From: an uncultured delta proteobacterium
Lineage (GTDB): Bacteria; Myxococcota_A; UBA9160; JAFDET01
Reading direction: 5' to 3'
Length of the DNA stretch: 64,000 bases
NCBI GenBank assembly: GCA_947259215.1
Contig: CAMYLJ010000019.1
Location: 1-64,000 of the forward strand
Position 1 is the stretch's first letter, and each line of letters starts with the position of its first letter. The notes below the pieces were generated by a model. It saw only the letters and a list, made by a program, of their open reading frames with translations, had not been told where the DNA came from and made no database searches. Below are positions 25,847 through 34,717 of the stretch, piece by piece. The position numbers and the translations under genes are program-made.

Positions 25847-26794
25847 TCAGGCCGGGAAGAGCGCGTCGATCCGGGACACCAGCTCGTCCGGAAGTCGCAG
25901 CCCGGATGCCTTCGCGTTCTCCTCGATCTGGCCGGTGGTGGTGGCGCCCACGATCACGCTGGAGACGCCGGGATCGCGCAGGCACCAGGCCAGCGCGAGC
26001 TGGGCCACGCTGATGCCGAGCTCGTCGGCCGCGGGCTTCAGGCGTTCCACCCGCTCGATCACCTCCTCGGCGAGGAAGGCGTTCATGAACTGGTTGCGCT
26101 CCGCGTCGACGGCCCGCGAGCCCGCGGGCCGCGCGCCGCCCGAGTACTTCCCCGTCAGCACGCCCTGGGCCAGGGGGCTGAAGACCACCTGTCCCAGTCC
26201 CTCCTGGCGACAGACCGGCAGCACGTTGGCTTCGATTCCCCGGCGCAGGATCGAGTACTGGGGCTGGTTCGAGATGGGGCGGTAGGCGTCCCGCTGATCG
26301 GCGATGCGGCAGGCGTCCACGATCTGATGGGCGCGCCACTCGGAGACGCCCCAGTAGAGCAGCTTGCCCTGGCGCACGAGGTCCTCGTAGGCGCGCACCG
26401 TCTCCTCGATGGGCGTCGTCGGGTCCGGCCGGTGGCACTGGTGCACGTCCAGGTAGTCCGTGCCGAGGCGCCGCAGCGAGGCCTCCACGCTCTCGAAGAT
26501 GTGCTTGCGCGAGAGGCCGCGGTCGTTTGGACGCTCGCTCATCGGGAAGAAGCACTTGGTGGCGATCACCACGTAGGGGCGGGGGATTCCGCGCAGGGCC
26601 TCGCCCAGCGCCTGCTCGCCCTTGCCGCCCGCGTAGGCGTCGGCCGTGTCGAAGAAGTTGACGCCGAGGTCGAAGGCGGCGTGGACCACCTCGCGCGTGC
26701 GCGGGACGTCCACCGCCGAACCGAAGGTGAGCCACGAGCCGAGGGCCACCTCCGAGACCTGGAGGCCGCTGGCACCGAGTCTTCGGTATTCCAT
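25847..26794 (-). CDS. Aldo/keto reductase (Kv-beta/YghZ-like)
   Basis: A 315-residue reductase: MEYRRLGASGLQVSEVALGSW, then GVNFFDTADAYAGGKGEQALGEAL (catalytic Asp and Tyr), VIATKCFF (Lys) and DYLDVHQCHRPDP (His). The NADPH site is LPVCRQEGLGQVVFSPLAQGVLTGKY with SSVIVGATTTGQIEENAKA. This resembles the channel-beta-subunit type of aldo/keto reductase. It ends 8 bases before the start of the GMC gene, suggesting one operon 26794-22118 with two reductases, the GMC pair and the VOC protein. The shared pathway is unknown. Confidence 0.88.
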   Translation of the reverse strand: MEYRRLGASGLQVSEVALGSWLTFGSAVDVPRTREVVHAAFDLGVNFFDTADAYAGGKGEQALGEALRGIPRPYVVIATKCFFPMSERPNDRGLSRKHIFESVEASLRRLGTDYLDVHQCHRPDPTTPIEETVRAYEDLVRQGKLLYWGVSEWRAHQIVDACRIADQRDAYRPISNQPQYSILRRGIEANVLPVCRQEGLGQVVFSPLAQGVLTGKYSGGARPAGSRAVDAERNQFMNAFLAEEVIERVERLKPAADELGISVAQLALAWCLRDPGVSSVIVGATTTGQIEENAKASGLRLPDELVSRIDALFPA

Positions 26795-26854
26795 GGTCCG
26801 AGTCTAGGCCAGACGAAGGATCGAAAGTCGGCCGGGGCCGACTTCCCAGCCTGC

Positions 26855-27268
26855 TTAGCGCTGTCGCTGAGACCGACCACACGCCTGGACCACGCGCACG
26901 AGCACCCAGCCCCAGAGCGCATTGGCGGCCAGGACCACCCCGGGCGTGGCCAGGCCCAGCTCGAGTCCGGCGAGCCCGCGTCCGGCCTGCGGGAAGAACC
27001 AGAGCAGCGTGGCCGCGCTGGGCGCCAGCGACAGCGCGAGTCCGGCCCGGACCGGGGTGAGTCCGGCCCGGCGCACCAGGGGATACCCGAGCCCCCAGAG
27101 CCCGCCCCAGAGCAGGCGGTTCTCGAGCCAGGGCCAGGACAGGCCTGGCCGCAGCGCGACGCCGATGGCCGCCAGCAGGTCGGCGCGCGCGAGAAGCCAG
27201 ACGGCCAGGGAGTTGGCCAGCGCGCCCACGGCTCCACCCAGGTAGGCGGCGGCGAAGCGGCCCCACAT
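26855..27268 (-). CDS. Small integral membrane protein, unknown
   Basis: A 137-residue protein with four predicted hydrophobic segments: FAAAYLGGAVGALANSLAVWLLA, LLWGGLWGLGYPLV, AGLALSLAPSAATLLWFF and LGLATPGVVLAANALWGWVLVRVV. No domain is recognised. It is divergent from the MiaE gene with only 15 bases to that gene's upstream ATG option. The Gly/Ala/Leu/Trp-rich composition fits a compact inner-membrane protein. Confidence 0.65.
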   Translation of the reverse strand: MWGRFAAAYLGGAVGALANSLAVWLLARADLLAAIGVALRPGLSWPWLENRLLWGGLWGLGYPLVRRAGLTPVRAGLALSLAPSAATLLWFFPQAGRGLAGLELGLATPGVVLAANALWGWVLVRVVQACGRSQRQR

Positions 27269-27343
27269 GGCCGGGATCCTATCATGGCCCTTACGCGCTT
27301 CGGCCCTTCCGCCCTCCGGCGCGGCGGGTACACTGCTGCCGCC

Positions 27344-27919
27344 GTGTTGCGCCTGGCCACCGAAACCGACGCCGACTGGACCCGCCGCGCCCTCGCCGGA
27401 ATCGACGAGGTGCTGCTGGACCACGCCCACGCCGAGAAGAAGGCCGCCTCCGGCGCGCTCACCCTGATCTTCCGCTACCCGGATCGCTCGGGGCTGCTGG
27501 CGCCGCTCTCGGCGCTGGCGCGCGAGGAGCTGGAACACTTCGAGCGGGTGCTGGAGCAGCTGGCGCGCCGCGGCGTCGACTACGGCCGCCAGCGTCCGAG
27601 CCCCTACGCGGGCCAGCTCCAGAGCGCGGTGCGAAGCTTCGAGCCCGCGCGCCTGGTGGACACGCTGCTGGTCTCGGCGTTGATCGAGGCGCGGAGCTGC
27701 GAGCGCTTCGGCCTGCTGGCCGACGCCGTCGACGACCCGGAGCTGGCGGCGCTCTACCGCGGGCTCCTCGCCAGCGAGGCCCGGCACCACGCGCTCTACG
27801 TCGAGCTGGCGGAGCGCGTGCAGAGCCGGCCGGAGGTGCGCGAGCGCCTGGCGGAGCTGGCGGAACGCGAGGCGCAGGTGGTGGCCGAAGCGCCGCCCTG
27901 GCCGCGCCTGCACACCTAG
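27344..27919 (+). CDS. miaE: tRNA-(ms2io6A) hydroxylase
   Basis: A 191-residue ferritin-like di-iron enzyme that hydroxylates the 2-methylthio-N6-isopentenyl group of A37 in tRNAs reading UNN codons. DEVLLDHAHAEKKAASGALTLIFRYPD and REELEHFERVLEQLARRGVDY contain two of the Glu/His iron ligands. SALIEARSCERFGLLAD and ASEARHHALYVELAERV give the other two. All four helices of the family are present. The GTG at 27344 starts at the usual family N-terminus; an ATG at 27284 would add 20 residues. MiaA/MiaB are not in this window. Confidence 0.87.
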   Translation: MLRLATETDADWTRRALAGIDEVLLDHAHAEKKAASGALTLIFRYPDRSGLLAPLSALAREELEHFERVLEQLARRGVDYGRQRPSPYAGQLQSAVRSFEPARLVDTLLVSALIEARSCERFGLLADAVDDPELAALYRGLLASEARHHALYVELAERVQSRPEVRERLAELAEREAQVVAEAPPWPRLHT

Positions 27920-27945
27920 ACCCGTACCCAGGAGACCGAGATCCC

Positions 27946-28686
27946 ATGGAGATCACCAGCGAGAGCGTCACGATTCCCGTCGAGGGGTCCAGCATGGCCG
28001 GCTATCTGGCCCGGCCCGCCGAGGGCGGTCCCTTCCCGGCGGTGATCGTCTACATGGAGATCTTCGGCGTGAACTTCCACATCCGGGAGGTGACCGAGCG
28101 CGTCGCCGCCGAGGGCTACGTGGCCATCGCGCCGGACTACTTCCACCGCACGGGGCCGGGCATCGAGCTGGCCTACGACGACGCGGGCATGGCCGAGGGC
28201 TTCAAGCACCTGAATCAGCTCCAGGCGGACCAGATGATCAGCGACGCCCGCGCCACCCTGGCCTGGCTGCGCGCCCGCGACGACGTGCGCGGCGACCGGA
28301 TTGGCGCCATGGGCTTCTGCATCGGCGGCCACATGACCTACCTCACCGCCTGCGCGACCGACGTGGCCGCCGCCGCCAGCTTCTACGGCGGGGGCATTGC
28401 GGGCGACGCGGGCCCGGGCGGCGGCGAGTCCACCCTGGGCCGCACGGGCAAGATCCGCGGCAAGATCCTGTGCCTCTTCGGCGACGCGGATCCCTTCATT
28501 CCCATGGATCAGATCGAGGCCATCAAGCGCAAGCTGAACGAGGAGGACGTGCGCCACGAGGTGGCGATCTACAAGGGCGCGGGCCACGGCTGGTTCTGCG
28601 ACCAGCGCCCGGACCACCGCGAGGAGGCGGCGGCCGACGCCTGGGAGAAGGTGAAGGCCCTCTTCGCCGCCGAGCTCGCCGGCTAG
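27946..28686 (+). CDS. Dienelactone hydrolase-family alpha/beta hydrolase
   Basis: A 246-residue hydrolase. MEIFGVNFHIREVTERVAAEGYVAIAPDYFHRTGPG matches the dienelactone hydrolase opening with the conserved Glu. GAMGFCIGGHMTYLTAC holds the nucleophile Cys (GFCIGG). FGDADPFIPM gives the catalytic Asp and YKGAGHGWFCDQR the catalytic His. Family members open lactones in aromatic degradation, but many are general esterases. The gene starts 26 bases after miaE and probably shares its transcript. Confidence 0.88.
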   Translation: MEITSESVTIPVEGSSMAGYLARPAEGGPFPAVIVYMEIFGVNFHIREVTERVAAEGYVAIAPDYFHRTGPGIELAYDDAGMAEGFKHLNQLQADQMISDARATLAWLRARDDVRGDRIGAMGFCIGGHMTYLTACATDVAAAASFYGGGIAGDAGPGGGESTLGRTGKIRGKILCLFGDADPFIPMDQIEAIKRKLNEEDVRHEVAIYKGAGHGWFCDQRPDHREEAAADAWEKVKALFAAELAG

Positions 28687-28731
28687 CACGGCGCACCCTC
28701 CCGCGACTCCGCAGCCCCCTTAGCGCCGTGC
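28686..28731. terminator. Candidate bidirectional terminator hairpin
   Basis: Perfect 9-bp arms GCACGGCGC (28686-28694) and GCGCCGTGC (28723-28731) are separated by 28 bases, exactly between two convergent genes. There is no clear T-run on either strand and the loop is long, so efficiency is uncertain. Position and perfect pairing are the only evidence. Confidence 0.4.
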
Positions 28732-29106
28732 GTCCAGCTCGAAGCGCACCGGTACCTCGAGCCAGCCGTAGACCCAGGGCAGGTTCCCCGCGCGCGTGAC
28801 GCTGCTCTCGGCGGCGCGATCCAGGCTCGGGTGGCCCGACGATCCCACCAGGGTGATCGCCTGAGCCAGGCCGCTGGCGTGGTCGATCTCGAAGCCCACG
28901 GTGGCAACGCCTTCGAGCCCCCGGGCCCGCGCGAGCCGCGGGTACTGGAGCGCGGCCTGGATCCGGCGACGGATCTCCGCCAGCCGCTCGTCGACACTCG
29001 GCCCCACCGCGGGCGCGTCGACGGAGCCCGCGGCCACGTCCGGGGCGTCCGCCGCAGCCGGCGCGGTCAGCAGCAGCAGGGCCAGGCCGACGGCGACGCG
29101 CCTCAC
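28720..29106 (-). CDS. Secreted TonB C-terminal-domain protein
   Basis: A 128-residue protein with a cleavable-looking signal peptide (LALLLLTAPAAADA). It has a short linker and then a TonB C-terminal domain: IQAALQYPRLARARGLEGVATVGFEIDHASGLAQAITLVGSSGHPSLDRAAESSVTRA..VPVRFEL. It lacks the long Pro-rich, membrane-anchored N-terminal part needed to transmit energy. It may be a free periplasmic TonB-like domain or an accessory of the receptor. Its start overlaps the receptor stop (ATGA), so both are made under the same cobalamin riboswitch. Energy would have to come from a full TonB encoded elsewhere. Confidence 0.75.
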   Translation of the reverse strand: MRRVAVGLALLLLTAPAAADAPDVAAGSVDAPAVGPSVDERLAEIRRRIQAALQYPRLARARGLEGVATVGFEIDHASGLAQAITLVGSSGHPSLDRAAESSVTRAGNLPWVYGWLEVPVRFELDARR

Positions 29107-31184
29107 AGCGTGACCTCCAGCATCACGCGCACGTCCCAGTTGCGGCCCGCCGACGGGAAGAAGCGCCGCTCGCGCAGCGGAGCGAAGGTCAGCGGGTCGA
29201 AGAAGGTGCGGATGCCGCCCACCTCGGCGAACTCCTGGTCGAAGAGGTTGTAGAGGTTGGTCTCGATGCCGAGCCTCAGGTGCTCGCCGATCCGGGGCCG
29301 CCAGGCGAAGTGGGTGTCGAAGACCTGGTAGCTCCCCAGGTCGCCGAAGTCGCCCGCGAAGTCGTTCACGAAGGGGCGCGGGCCGACGAAGTTGCCGTTG
29401 AGACCCGCCTCCAGGTCGTGGGGCAGCAGGAAGCGGACGCCGGCCGTGCCCCGGTGCTCCGGGATCAGCGGGAGCTTCGCGCCCTCCAGCCCGGTGAGGT
29501 CGTCCCGGATCAGCTCGACGTCGTCCCAGGTGTAGCTCCCGTAGATCTCGAGCCAGGGCCAGGGCCGGAGGGTCGCCTGGAACTCCACGCCCCGGTGGCG
29601 CGTGCGGTCGAGGTTCACGTTCCGCCCCAGGAAGCCGATCTCCGGGTTGAGGAAGATCTCGTCGCGCACGTTCATCTGGTAGACGGCGAGGTTGGCCTCG
29701 GCTTTCTCCATCCGCAGCTTGGCGCCGGCCTCGTAGGTGTCCGACGTCTCCTGGTCGAGGAAGGGGTTGAAGCCGAAGAATCCGAACGCCTCGTCCAGGT
29801 TGGGAAAGCGGAAGCCGCGGGCCCAGGAGGCGTAGAGCGAGAGCGGATCGCAGGCCCGCCAGGTGAGGGCAGCCCGCGGGCTCCAGGCCGTCTGATTGGT
29901 CTGGAAGTCGAGGTCGTTGATGCGGTCCTCGCCGCTGCGGTCGTTCACCTCGTAGCGGACGCCGCCCGAGAGGATCAGGTCCTCGAGGATGTGGAAGCTG
30001 TCCTGGATGAAGCCCCCGTACATGGTGCGCCGGGCCGGCGTGTCCGACGGAAAGCTGAACACGAGCGGCGGGAACGAGCGGTCCTCGAAGAGGCTCTCGG
30101 CGTCGGCCCTCTCGCGCAGCCAGTCGCCGCCCATGACGAGCTGGTTGGCGTGGCCGAAGATCGTCCGGTCGACCGTGAGCGTCGCGTGGACGCCGGCCAT
30201 CGACGAGTCGAGGTCCGAGCGGAAGGTGCTGATGGCGGTCCCGAGGCCGCCCGCGTCGGTGCGCGAGGTGTACCAGGCCTGAGCCGCGAAGAGGACGTCC
30301 TCGGCCAGGAAGACGTCGAGGGTGCCGTCCACGAAGCGCACGCGGGTCCGCTGCGAGTTCTCGTCCGTGCTGGGCTCGGCCGCGCTCCGGCCCAGCAGGT
30401 CGATCTCCTCCTCGCCGAGGGTGCCCGGGAAGTTGCGGCGGTCGCTCGAGTAGCCTCCCTTGACCTCGAGGCGGGCCACGTCGCCCAGATCCAGGCCGAG
30501 CTTGAGCTGGCCGCCGTGGTTGCGGAACCCGCTCCGGTCGCGAAAGCCCTCGCTGCTCAGCCCGTCCAGGAAGATCGACGCGCTCAGCGGGCCGTGGCTG
30601 CCGCCGGCGAAGAGGCTGCCCAGGTACATGTCGAAGGAACCGACGCGGCCGCGCAGGTCGAAGCGCGGCGGCCCCTCGCCCGAGCGGGTCACGATGTTGA
30701 TCACGCCGGCCTGGGCGTTGTCGCCCCAGGCGGCGTTCACCGGGCCGCGCACCACCTCGACGCGCTCCACGTCGTCCAGGCGCACCAGCGCCCAGTCCGC
30801 GACGCTGTCCCGGGCCTGGTTCACGCGGCGCCCGTCCACCAGCACCAGGGTGCCGGAGCCGTTGCCGCCGCCGTTGTTGAAGCCGCGGGCCTCGATCGTG
30901 TAGCCCGCGGGGTTGCTGGTGTTGTTGGTGACGTAGATCCCGGCTTCCCGCCGCAGCAGGTCCGGCAGGTCCCGGGCTCCGCTCTTCTCGATGTCCTCGC
31001 GCTCGATCACGCTGATGTTGCCGGGTGTCTCCAGGTTGCCGCGGCCGGCGCGCGTGGTGGTGGCGGTCACCTCGCCCACCTGTCGCACCACGACGGGCGG
31101 GTCGGCGGGGGTCGGATCCGCGTCGGCCGCCGTCGCGCTTCCGGCCAGCAGGAGGGTGACGAGAACGGCTGCGAAACGCGCCAT
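29103..31184 (-). CDS. btuB: TonB-dependent outer-membrane receptor, probably for cobalamin
   Basis: A 693-residue receptor. The signal peptide MARFAAVLVTLLLAGSATA is followed by a TonB-box-like QVGEVTATTTRAG. The plug domain is NISVIEREDIEKSGARDLPDLLRREAGIYV...RVEVVRGPVNAAWGDNAQAGVINIVTRSGEG. The 22-stranded barrel runs to the terminal aromatic-rich strand RNWDVRVMLEVTL. It imports a scarce ligand through the outer membrane using TonB/ExbBD. The cobalamin riboswitch in its leader says the ligand is vitamin B12 or a related corrinoid. The ATG at 31184 has GGAGG 6 bases upstream; an upstream in-frame start would fall inside the riboswitch. Confidence 0.85.
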   Translation of the reverse strand: MARFAAVLVTLLLAGSATAADADPTPADPPVVVRQVGEVTATTTRAGRGNLETPGNISVIEREDIEKSGARDLPDLLRREAGIYVTNNTSNPAGYTIEARGFNNGGGNGSGTLVLVDGRRVNQARDSVADWALVRLDDVERVEVVRGPVNAAWGDNAQAGVINIVTRSGEGPPRFDLRGRVGSFDMYLGSLFAGGSHGPLSASIFLDGLSSEGFRDRSGFRNHGGQLKLGLDLGDVARLEVKGGYSSDRRNFPGTLGEEEIDLLGRSAAEPSTDENSQRTRVRFVDGTLDVFLAEDVLFAAQAWYTSRTDAGGLGTAISTFRSDLDSSMAGVHATLTVDRTIFGHANQLVMGGDWLRERADAESLFEDRSFPPLVFSFPSDTPARRTMYGGFIQDSFHILEDLILSGGVRYEVNDRSGEDRINDLDFQTNQTAWSPRAALTWRACDPLSLYASWARGFRFPNLDEAFGFFGFNPFLDQETSDTYEAGAKLRMEKAEANLAVYQMNVRDEIFLNPEIGFLGRNVNLDRTRHRGVEFQATLRPWPWLEIYGSYTWDDVELIRDDLTGLEGAKLPLIPEHRGTAGVRFLLPHDLEAGLNGNFVGPRPFVNDFAGDFGDLGSYQVFDTHFAWRPRIGEHLRLGIETNLYNLFDQEFAEVGGIRTFFDPLTFAPLRERRFFPSAGRNWDVRVMLEVTL

Positions 31185-31224
31185 GGAGACCTCCGCCCCC
31201 TCCGCGGAGAGCGAGATGGCTGCC

Positions 31225-31420
31225 GCCCGGGCAGGTCTCCTGGCTTGTGGGTGTTCGCGACGGGTCTGCCGCGAAGCCTCCCCGCGCCTTCCCGGAGCCC
31301 GTGGCTCCAGTGGCACGTTGCGGGGCGGCTACCCAGTCACAGTGGCGGGACCGCGGCCGATTTGCACGGCACTTCCCTTTTCACCCTGTTTGGGCACCCG
31401 GGCGTCTTGTTCCGCGCTTG
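31225..31420 (-). ncRNA. Cobalamin riboswitch
   Basis: Read on the minus strand, the leader of the receptor gene contains the B12 box AAGCCAGGAGACCTGC (31231-31246), an exact fit to the cobalamin consensus. Upstream are GCCACTGTGACTGGG, CCCGCAAC and, at the 5' side, AGGGTGAAAAGGGAA with GTGCAAATC, the conserved core of the element in the right order. When adenosylcobalamin or another cobalamin binds, expression of the receptor should fall. The 5' edge is approximate. The switch ends about 40 bases before the start codon, so control of translation initiation is likely. Confidence 0.92.
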
Positions 31421-31464
31421 ATACACCCCGGGCGGGGGGGCGTCAAATCCGGGCCGTGGGGCGT

Positions 31465-32136
31465 CTACGCGCAGTCGCTGTCGCCGCGCAGGGTGCAGAG
31501 CTTCTTGGCGAGCAGCTCGGCCCAGAAGTCGATGGCGGCCTTCACGTCCGCCCAGTCGTCCATGTTCTTGATCGTCTTGCCGCCGACGCGGTGGTCCACG
31601 GCGGCGCCGAGGATCTGGCCCGTGGCGCCGTCGGTGATCTTGGCCTCCATGGTGGCCTGTCCGACGAAGGCGGGCTTGCCGGTGGCCACGCTCTTGAGCT
31701 CCGACATGAGACGCATCTGCGGCACGTAGGTGGAGACGGTGTCGAGTGTGACGCTGCGGTTCCCCAGGCGGGTGAACGCCACGGACACCCGCAGCGTCTT
31801 GGCACCGGGGATGCTCACCATCTGGTAGTCCTTGGACAGGCGCTCGTAGACCGCGGCGTGGAAGTAGTTGGCGAGGCCCTGGCTCTGCTCCGGAGTCAGC
31901 TTCGCCTCGACGTCCGCGCCGCGCCAGAACTGCACCGGGTCGAGGAGCATCTTGTCGTACTGCTTCCAGTCCGCGTCCTTGCGCAGGTACCGCAGCTGCG
32001 CGCCCTCGCCGGGATTCTCTTCGAGCATCGAGTAGTCCGAGAGGAAGCCTTTCTCCTGGACGTTGCGAGCCCGCTTGCTGGCGGCGCAGCCGAACGACAG
32101 CGCGAGTGCGAGCAGGGCGACGGCGATTCGGGTCAT
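31465..32136 (-). CDS. DUF3313-family lipoprotein
   Basis: A 223-residue lipoprotein with leader ALLALALSFGCAASK. The mature part matches DUF3313: KGFLSDYSMLEENPGEGAQLRYLRKDADWKQYDKMLLDPVQFW, then DYQMVSIPGAKTLRVSVAFTRL and ATMEAKITDGATGQILGAAVDHRVGGK. This family is widespread in Gram-negative envelopes; its function is not known to me. A C-terminal CTLRGDSDCA has two Cys that may pair. It stands alone between the riboswitch and the aminotransferase gene. Confidence 0.8.
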   Translation of the reverse strand: MTRIAVALLALALSFGCAASKRARNVQEKGFLSDYSMLEENPGEGAQLRYLRKDADWKQYDKMLLDPVQFWRGADVEAKLTPEQSQGLANYFHAAVYERLSKDYQMVSIPGAKTLRVSVAFTRLGNRSVTLDTVSTYVPQMRLMSELKSVATGKPAFVGQATMEAKITDGATGQILGAAVDHRVGGKTIKNMDDWADVKAAIDFWAELLAKKLCTLRGDSDCA

Positions 32137-32190
32137 GCCACTTTCCCTCCGGAAGTTCGGCCGAGGTTGTACGAGCGCGCTCGGCCCGCG

Positions 32191-33297
32191 TCAAGCCAGG
32201 ACGTCGTCCAGGGCCGCCGCCAGCCGCTCCACCGAGCTGCGGCGGGCGTTCTCTCCCATCAGGCCGATGCGCCAGATCGTGCCCGCCAGCTTGCCCAGGC
32301 CCCCGCCCACCTCGATCCCGTGGCGCTCGAGGAGCGCGCGGCGTACGTCGGCCTCGCCGTGCCGCACCACCGCGTCCGGAAGCCGCAGGGTGGTGAGGGG
32401 CGGCAGCCGATGCTCGGCCGGCACCAGGGGCTCGAAGCCCCGGGCGCCGAGGGTCTCCAGCAGCGCGGCCGCGGCGTCGCGGTGCCGGCGCTCCCGCGCC
32501 TCCATGCCCTCCTCCTCGACGAGGCGCAGCGCCTCGGCCAGGCCGAGCACCATGGAGATGGGCGCCGTGTGGTGATAGGCGCGGTCGGCGCCGTAGTAGC
32601 CGGCCAGGAGCGACACGTCGAGATACCAGCTCTGCACCGGACGGCTGCGCGCGCGCACCCGCGCCAGGGCACGCTCGCCGAAGGAGACGGGCGAGAGCCC
32701 CGGCGGGCAGGAGAGACACTTCTGGGTCCCGCTGTAGGCGGCGTCCACGCCCCAGGCGTCCAGGTCGACGCGGATGCCGCCGAGCGAGGTGACGCAGTCC
32801 AGCACCACCAGCGCGCCGGCCTCGCGCGCGGCGCGCGCGATGGGCTCCACCGGCTGGCAGACGCCGGTGGAGGTCTCGGCGTGCACGAAGGCGACCACCC
32901 GCGGCGCCGCGCGCCGGACGGCGTCCGCCATGGCAGTGGGGTCGAGGGCCGTGCCCCACTCCGTCTCGACGCGTGTCACGCGCGCGCCGGCCCGCGAGGC
33001 CACCTCGCACATGCGCTCGCCGAAGACGCCGGCCACGCCGACGACGATCGCGTCGTCGGGCTCGAGCAGGTTCACGAGGCAGGCCTCCATCCCCGCGCTG
33101 CCGGTGGCGGAGAGGGGCAGGGTGAGGGCGTTCGCGGTTCCGAAGAGCCGGCGCAGGCGCCCCTGCACCTCGTCCATTACGGCCAGGAACGCCGGGTCGA
33201 GGTGGCCGACCAGCGGCTGCGACAGCGCCTGGAGCACGCGAGGCGCGACGTTCGAGGGTCCGGGGCCCAGGAGCAGGCGGGCGGGCAGATCCGTCAT
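32191..33297 (-). CDS. Class V PLP-dependent aminotransferase (serine/alanine-glyoxylate type)
   Basis: A 368-residue enzyme. LLLGPGPSNVAPRVLQALSQPLVGHLDPAFLAVMDEV is the signature start of alanine-glyoxylate and serine-glyoxylate aminotransferases. HAETSTGVCQPVEPI, LVVLDCVTSLGGIRVDLDAWGVDAAYSGTQKCLSCPPGL contain the PLP-binding Asp and the Schiff-base Lys (in GTQKCL). GGLGKLAGTIWRIGLMGENA is the C-terminal carboxylate-binding Arg segment. It would move an amino group from alanine or serine to glyoxylate. The exact donor is unresolved. Confidence 0.88.
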   Translation of the reverse strand: MTDLPARLLLGPGPSNVAPRVLQALSQPLVGHLDPAFLAVMDEVQGRLRRLFGTANALTLPLSATGSAGMEACLVNLLEPDDAIVVGVAGVFGERMCEVASRAGARVTRVETEWGTALDPTAMADAVRRAAPRVVAFVHAETSTGVCQPVEPIARAAREAGALVVLDCVTSLGGIRVDLDAWGVDAAYSGTQKCLSCPPGLSPVSFGERALARVRARSRPVQSWYLDVSLLAGYYGADRAYHHTAPISMVLGLAEALRLVEEEGMEARERRHRDAAAALLETLGARGFEPLVPAEHRLPPLTTLRLPDAVVRHGEADVRRALLERHGIEVGGGLGKLAGTIWRIGLMGENARRSSVERLAAALDDVLA

Positions 33298-33407
33298 GGC
33301 GGGCAGGGTAGCGGGCAGGTACGCTCGGGCCGTTCTGCCCCGGGGGACATCCTTCCCGGGAGCGCTCCTCCGACCTATGGTCCCGTGCAGGGGGGAACCG
33401 CGGCGCC

Positions 33408-33566
33408 ATGACGCGCTGGCTCATCCTGACGTTCGCGCTCGGCGGCCTCGGGCTGGGCGCCTGGGCGCTGCTCACCACGCGCGGCGCCACCCACACAGAA
33501 ATCGATGCGTCGTCCGAGGCGGCGCTGGAGCAGGTGCTGCGGGAGACCGCGGAGGAGTCGCCGTGA
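33408..33566 (+). CDS. Small single-pass membrane protein, unknown
   Basis: A 52-residue frame (MTRWLILTFALGGLGLGAWALL then TTRGATHTEIDASSEAALEQVLRETAEESP). It has one N-terminal transmembrane helix and a short acidic tail. Its TGA overlaps the GTG start of the dGTPase gene (GTGA), so it appears to be a real coupled cistron rather than noise. No family is recognised. Confidence 0.55.
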   Translation: MTRWLILTFALGGLGLGAWALLTTRGATHTEIDASSEAALEQVLRETAEESP

Positions 33567-34717
33567 TCCGCGTGCGGACGCGCGAGGCCTACGAGAAGGA
33601 GGAGGCGGAGCGGCTCGCACCCTACGCGGTGTGCAGCGGCGGGTCGGCGGGCCGGGTCGTGGCAGAGCCGGACCATCCCTACCGCACCGCCTTCCAGCGC
33701 GATCGCGACCGCATCATCCATGCCCGCGCCTTCCGACGGCTCGAGTACAAGACCCAGGTCTTCGTCTTCCACGAGGGCGACCACTACCGCAACCGGCTCA
33801 CCCACACGCTCGAAGGCGCCCAGATCGCGCGCACGCTGGCCCGCGCGTTGCGCCTGAACGAGGACCTGGCCGAGGCCGTGGTGCTGGCCCACGACCTGGG
33901 GCACACGCCCTTCGGCCACGCCGGGGAGCGCGCCCTGGCGAAGCTCCTGGAGGACGACGGCGGCTTCGACCACAACCGCCAGAGCCTGCGCGTGGTGGAC
34001 CTGCTGGAGGAGCGCTACCCGGGCTTTCTCGGACTGAATCTGACGGATGAGACCCGCGCGGGCATCCTCAAGCACGGCCAGCGTTTTTCGCATCCGATCG
34101 CGCTTCCGCCGGAGACCCCGCATCCCTCCCTGGAGGCGCGGGTGGCGGACCTGGCCGACGAGATCGCGTACACGAACCACGACCTGGACGACGGCCTGCG
34201 CTCGGGCCTGCTGCGGCCCGAGGACCTGGACGAGGTGGCGCTGTGGTGCGAAGCCCGGGAGACCGTGCGCGCGCGGGGCGAGATGCCGGAGCGCGTGGCG
34301 CTCTCGCAGACCATCGTGGCCCTGATGAACCGGCTGGTGACGGATCTGATCGAGGAGACGGCGCGGCGTCTCGACGCCGCCTCCGTCGACGCGCTCGATG
34401 AGGTGCGCGCGTCGCGCGAGCCCCTGGTGGCGCTCCCGGAGGAGTGCGCCTCGAAGGCGCGCGACCTGAAGCGCTTCCTGCTTCAGCGCCTCTACCGGCA
34501 CCCGCGCGTGCTGGCCATGAACCGCAAGGCGGAGCGGCTGCTGGGCGACCTGTACCGCGCCTACCGCGAGAGCCCGGAGCTGCTGCCGCCCCGGGTGCGG
34601 GAGCGCTTCCCGGAGGAGGGCGAGGCCCGCGCCGTGGCGGACTACGTGGCCGGCATGACCGACCGCTTTGCATTGGACGAGCACCGCGTGCTGCTGGATC
34701 CCCATGAGCGGCGCTAG
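33563..34717 (+). CDS. dgt: Deoxyguanosinetriphosphate triphosphohydrolase (dGTPase)
   Basis: A 384-residue HD-domain enzyme from a GTG start. RTAFQRDRDRIIHARAFRRLEYKTQVFV is the family opening. HYRNRLTHTLEGAQIARTLARAL...EAVVLAHDLGHTPFGHAGE contains the His and HD metal ligands. FDHNRQSLRVVDLLE and ARVADLADEIAYTNHDLDDGL give the later His and Asp. It cleaves dNTPs to nucleoside and triphosphate and shapes dNTP pools. The length matches the dGTPase type 2 subfamily (about 340-400). The last 14 bases overlap the cutA gene. Confidence 0.9.
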   Translation: MIRVRTREAYEKEEAERLAPYAVCSGGSAGRVVAEPDHPYRTAFQRDRDRIIHARAFRRLEYKTQVFVFHEGDHYRNRLTHTLEGAQIARTLARALRLNEDLAEAVVLAHDLGHTPFGHAGERALAKLLEDDGGFDHNRQSLRVVDLLEERYPGFLGLNLTDETRAGILKHGQRFSHPIALPPETPHPSLEARVADLADEIAYTNHDLDDGLRSGLLRPEDLDEVALWCEARETVRARGEMPERVALSQTIVALMNRLVTDLIEETARRLDAASVDALDEVRASREPLVALPEECASKARDLKRFLLQRLYRHPRVLAMNRKAERLLGDLYRAYRESPELLPPRVRERFPEEGEARAVADYVAGMTDRFALDEHRVLLDPHERR

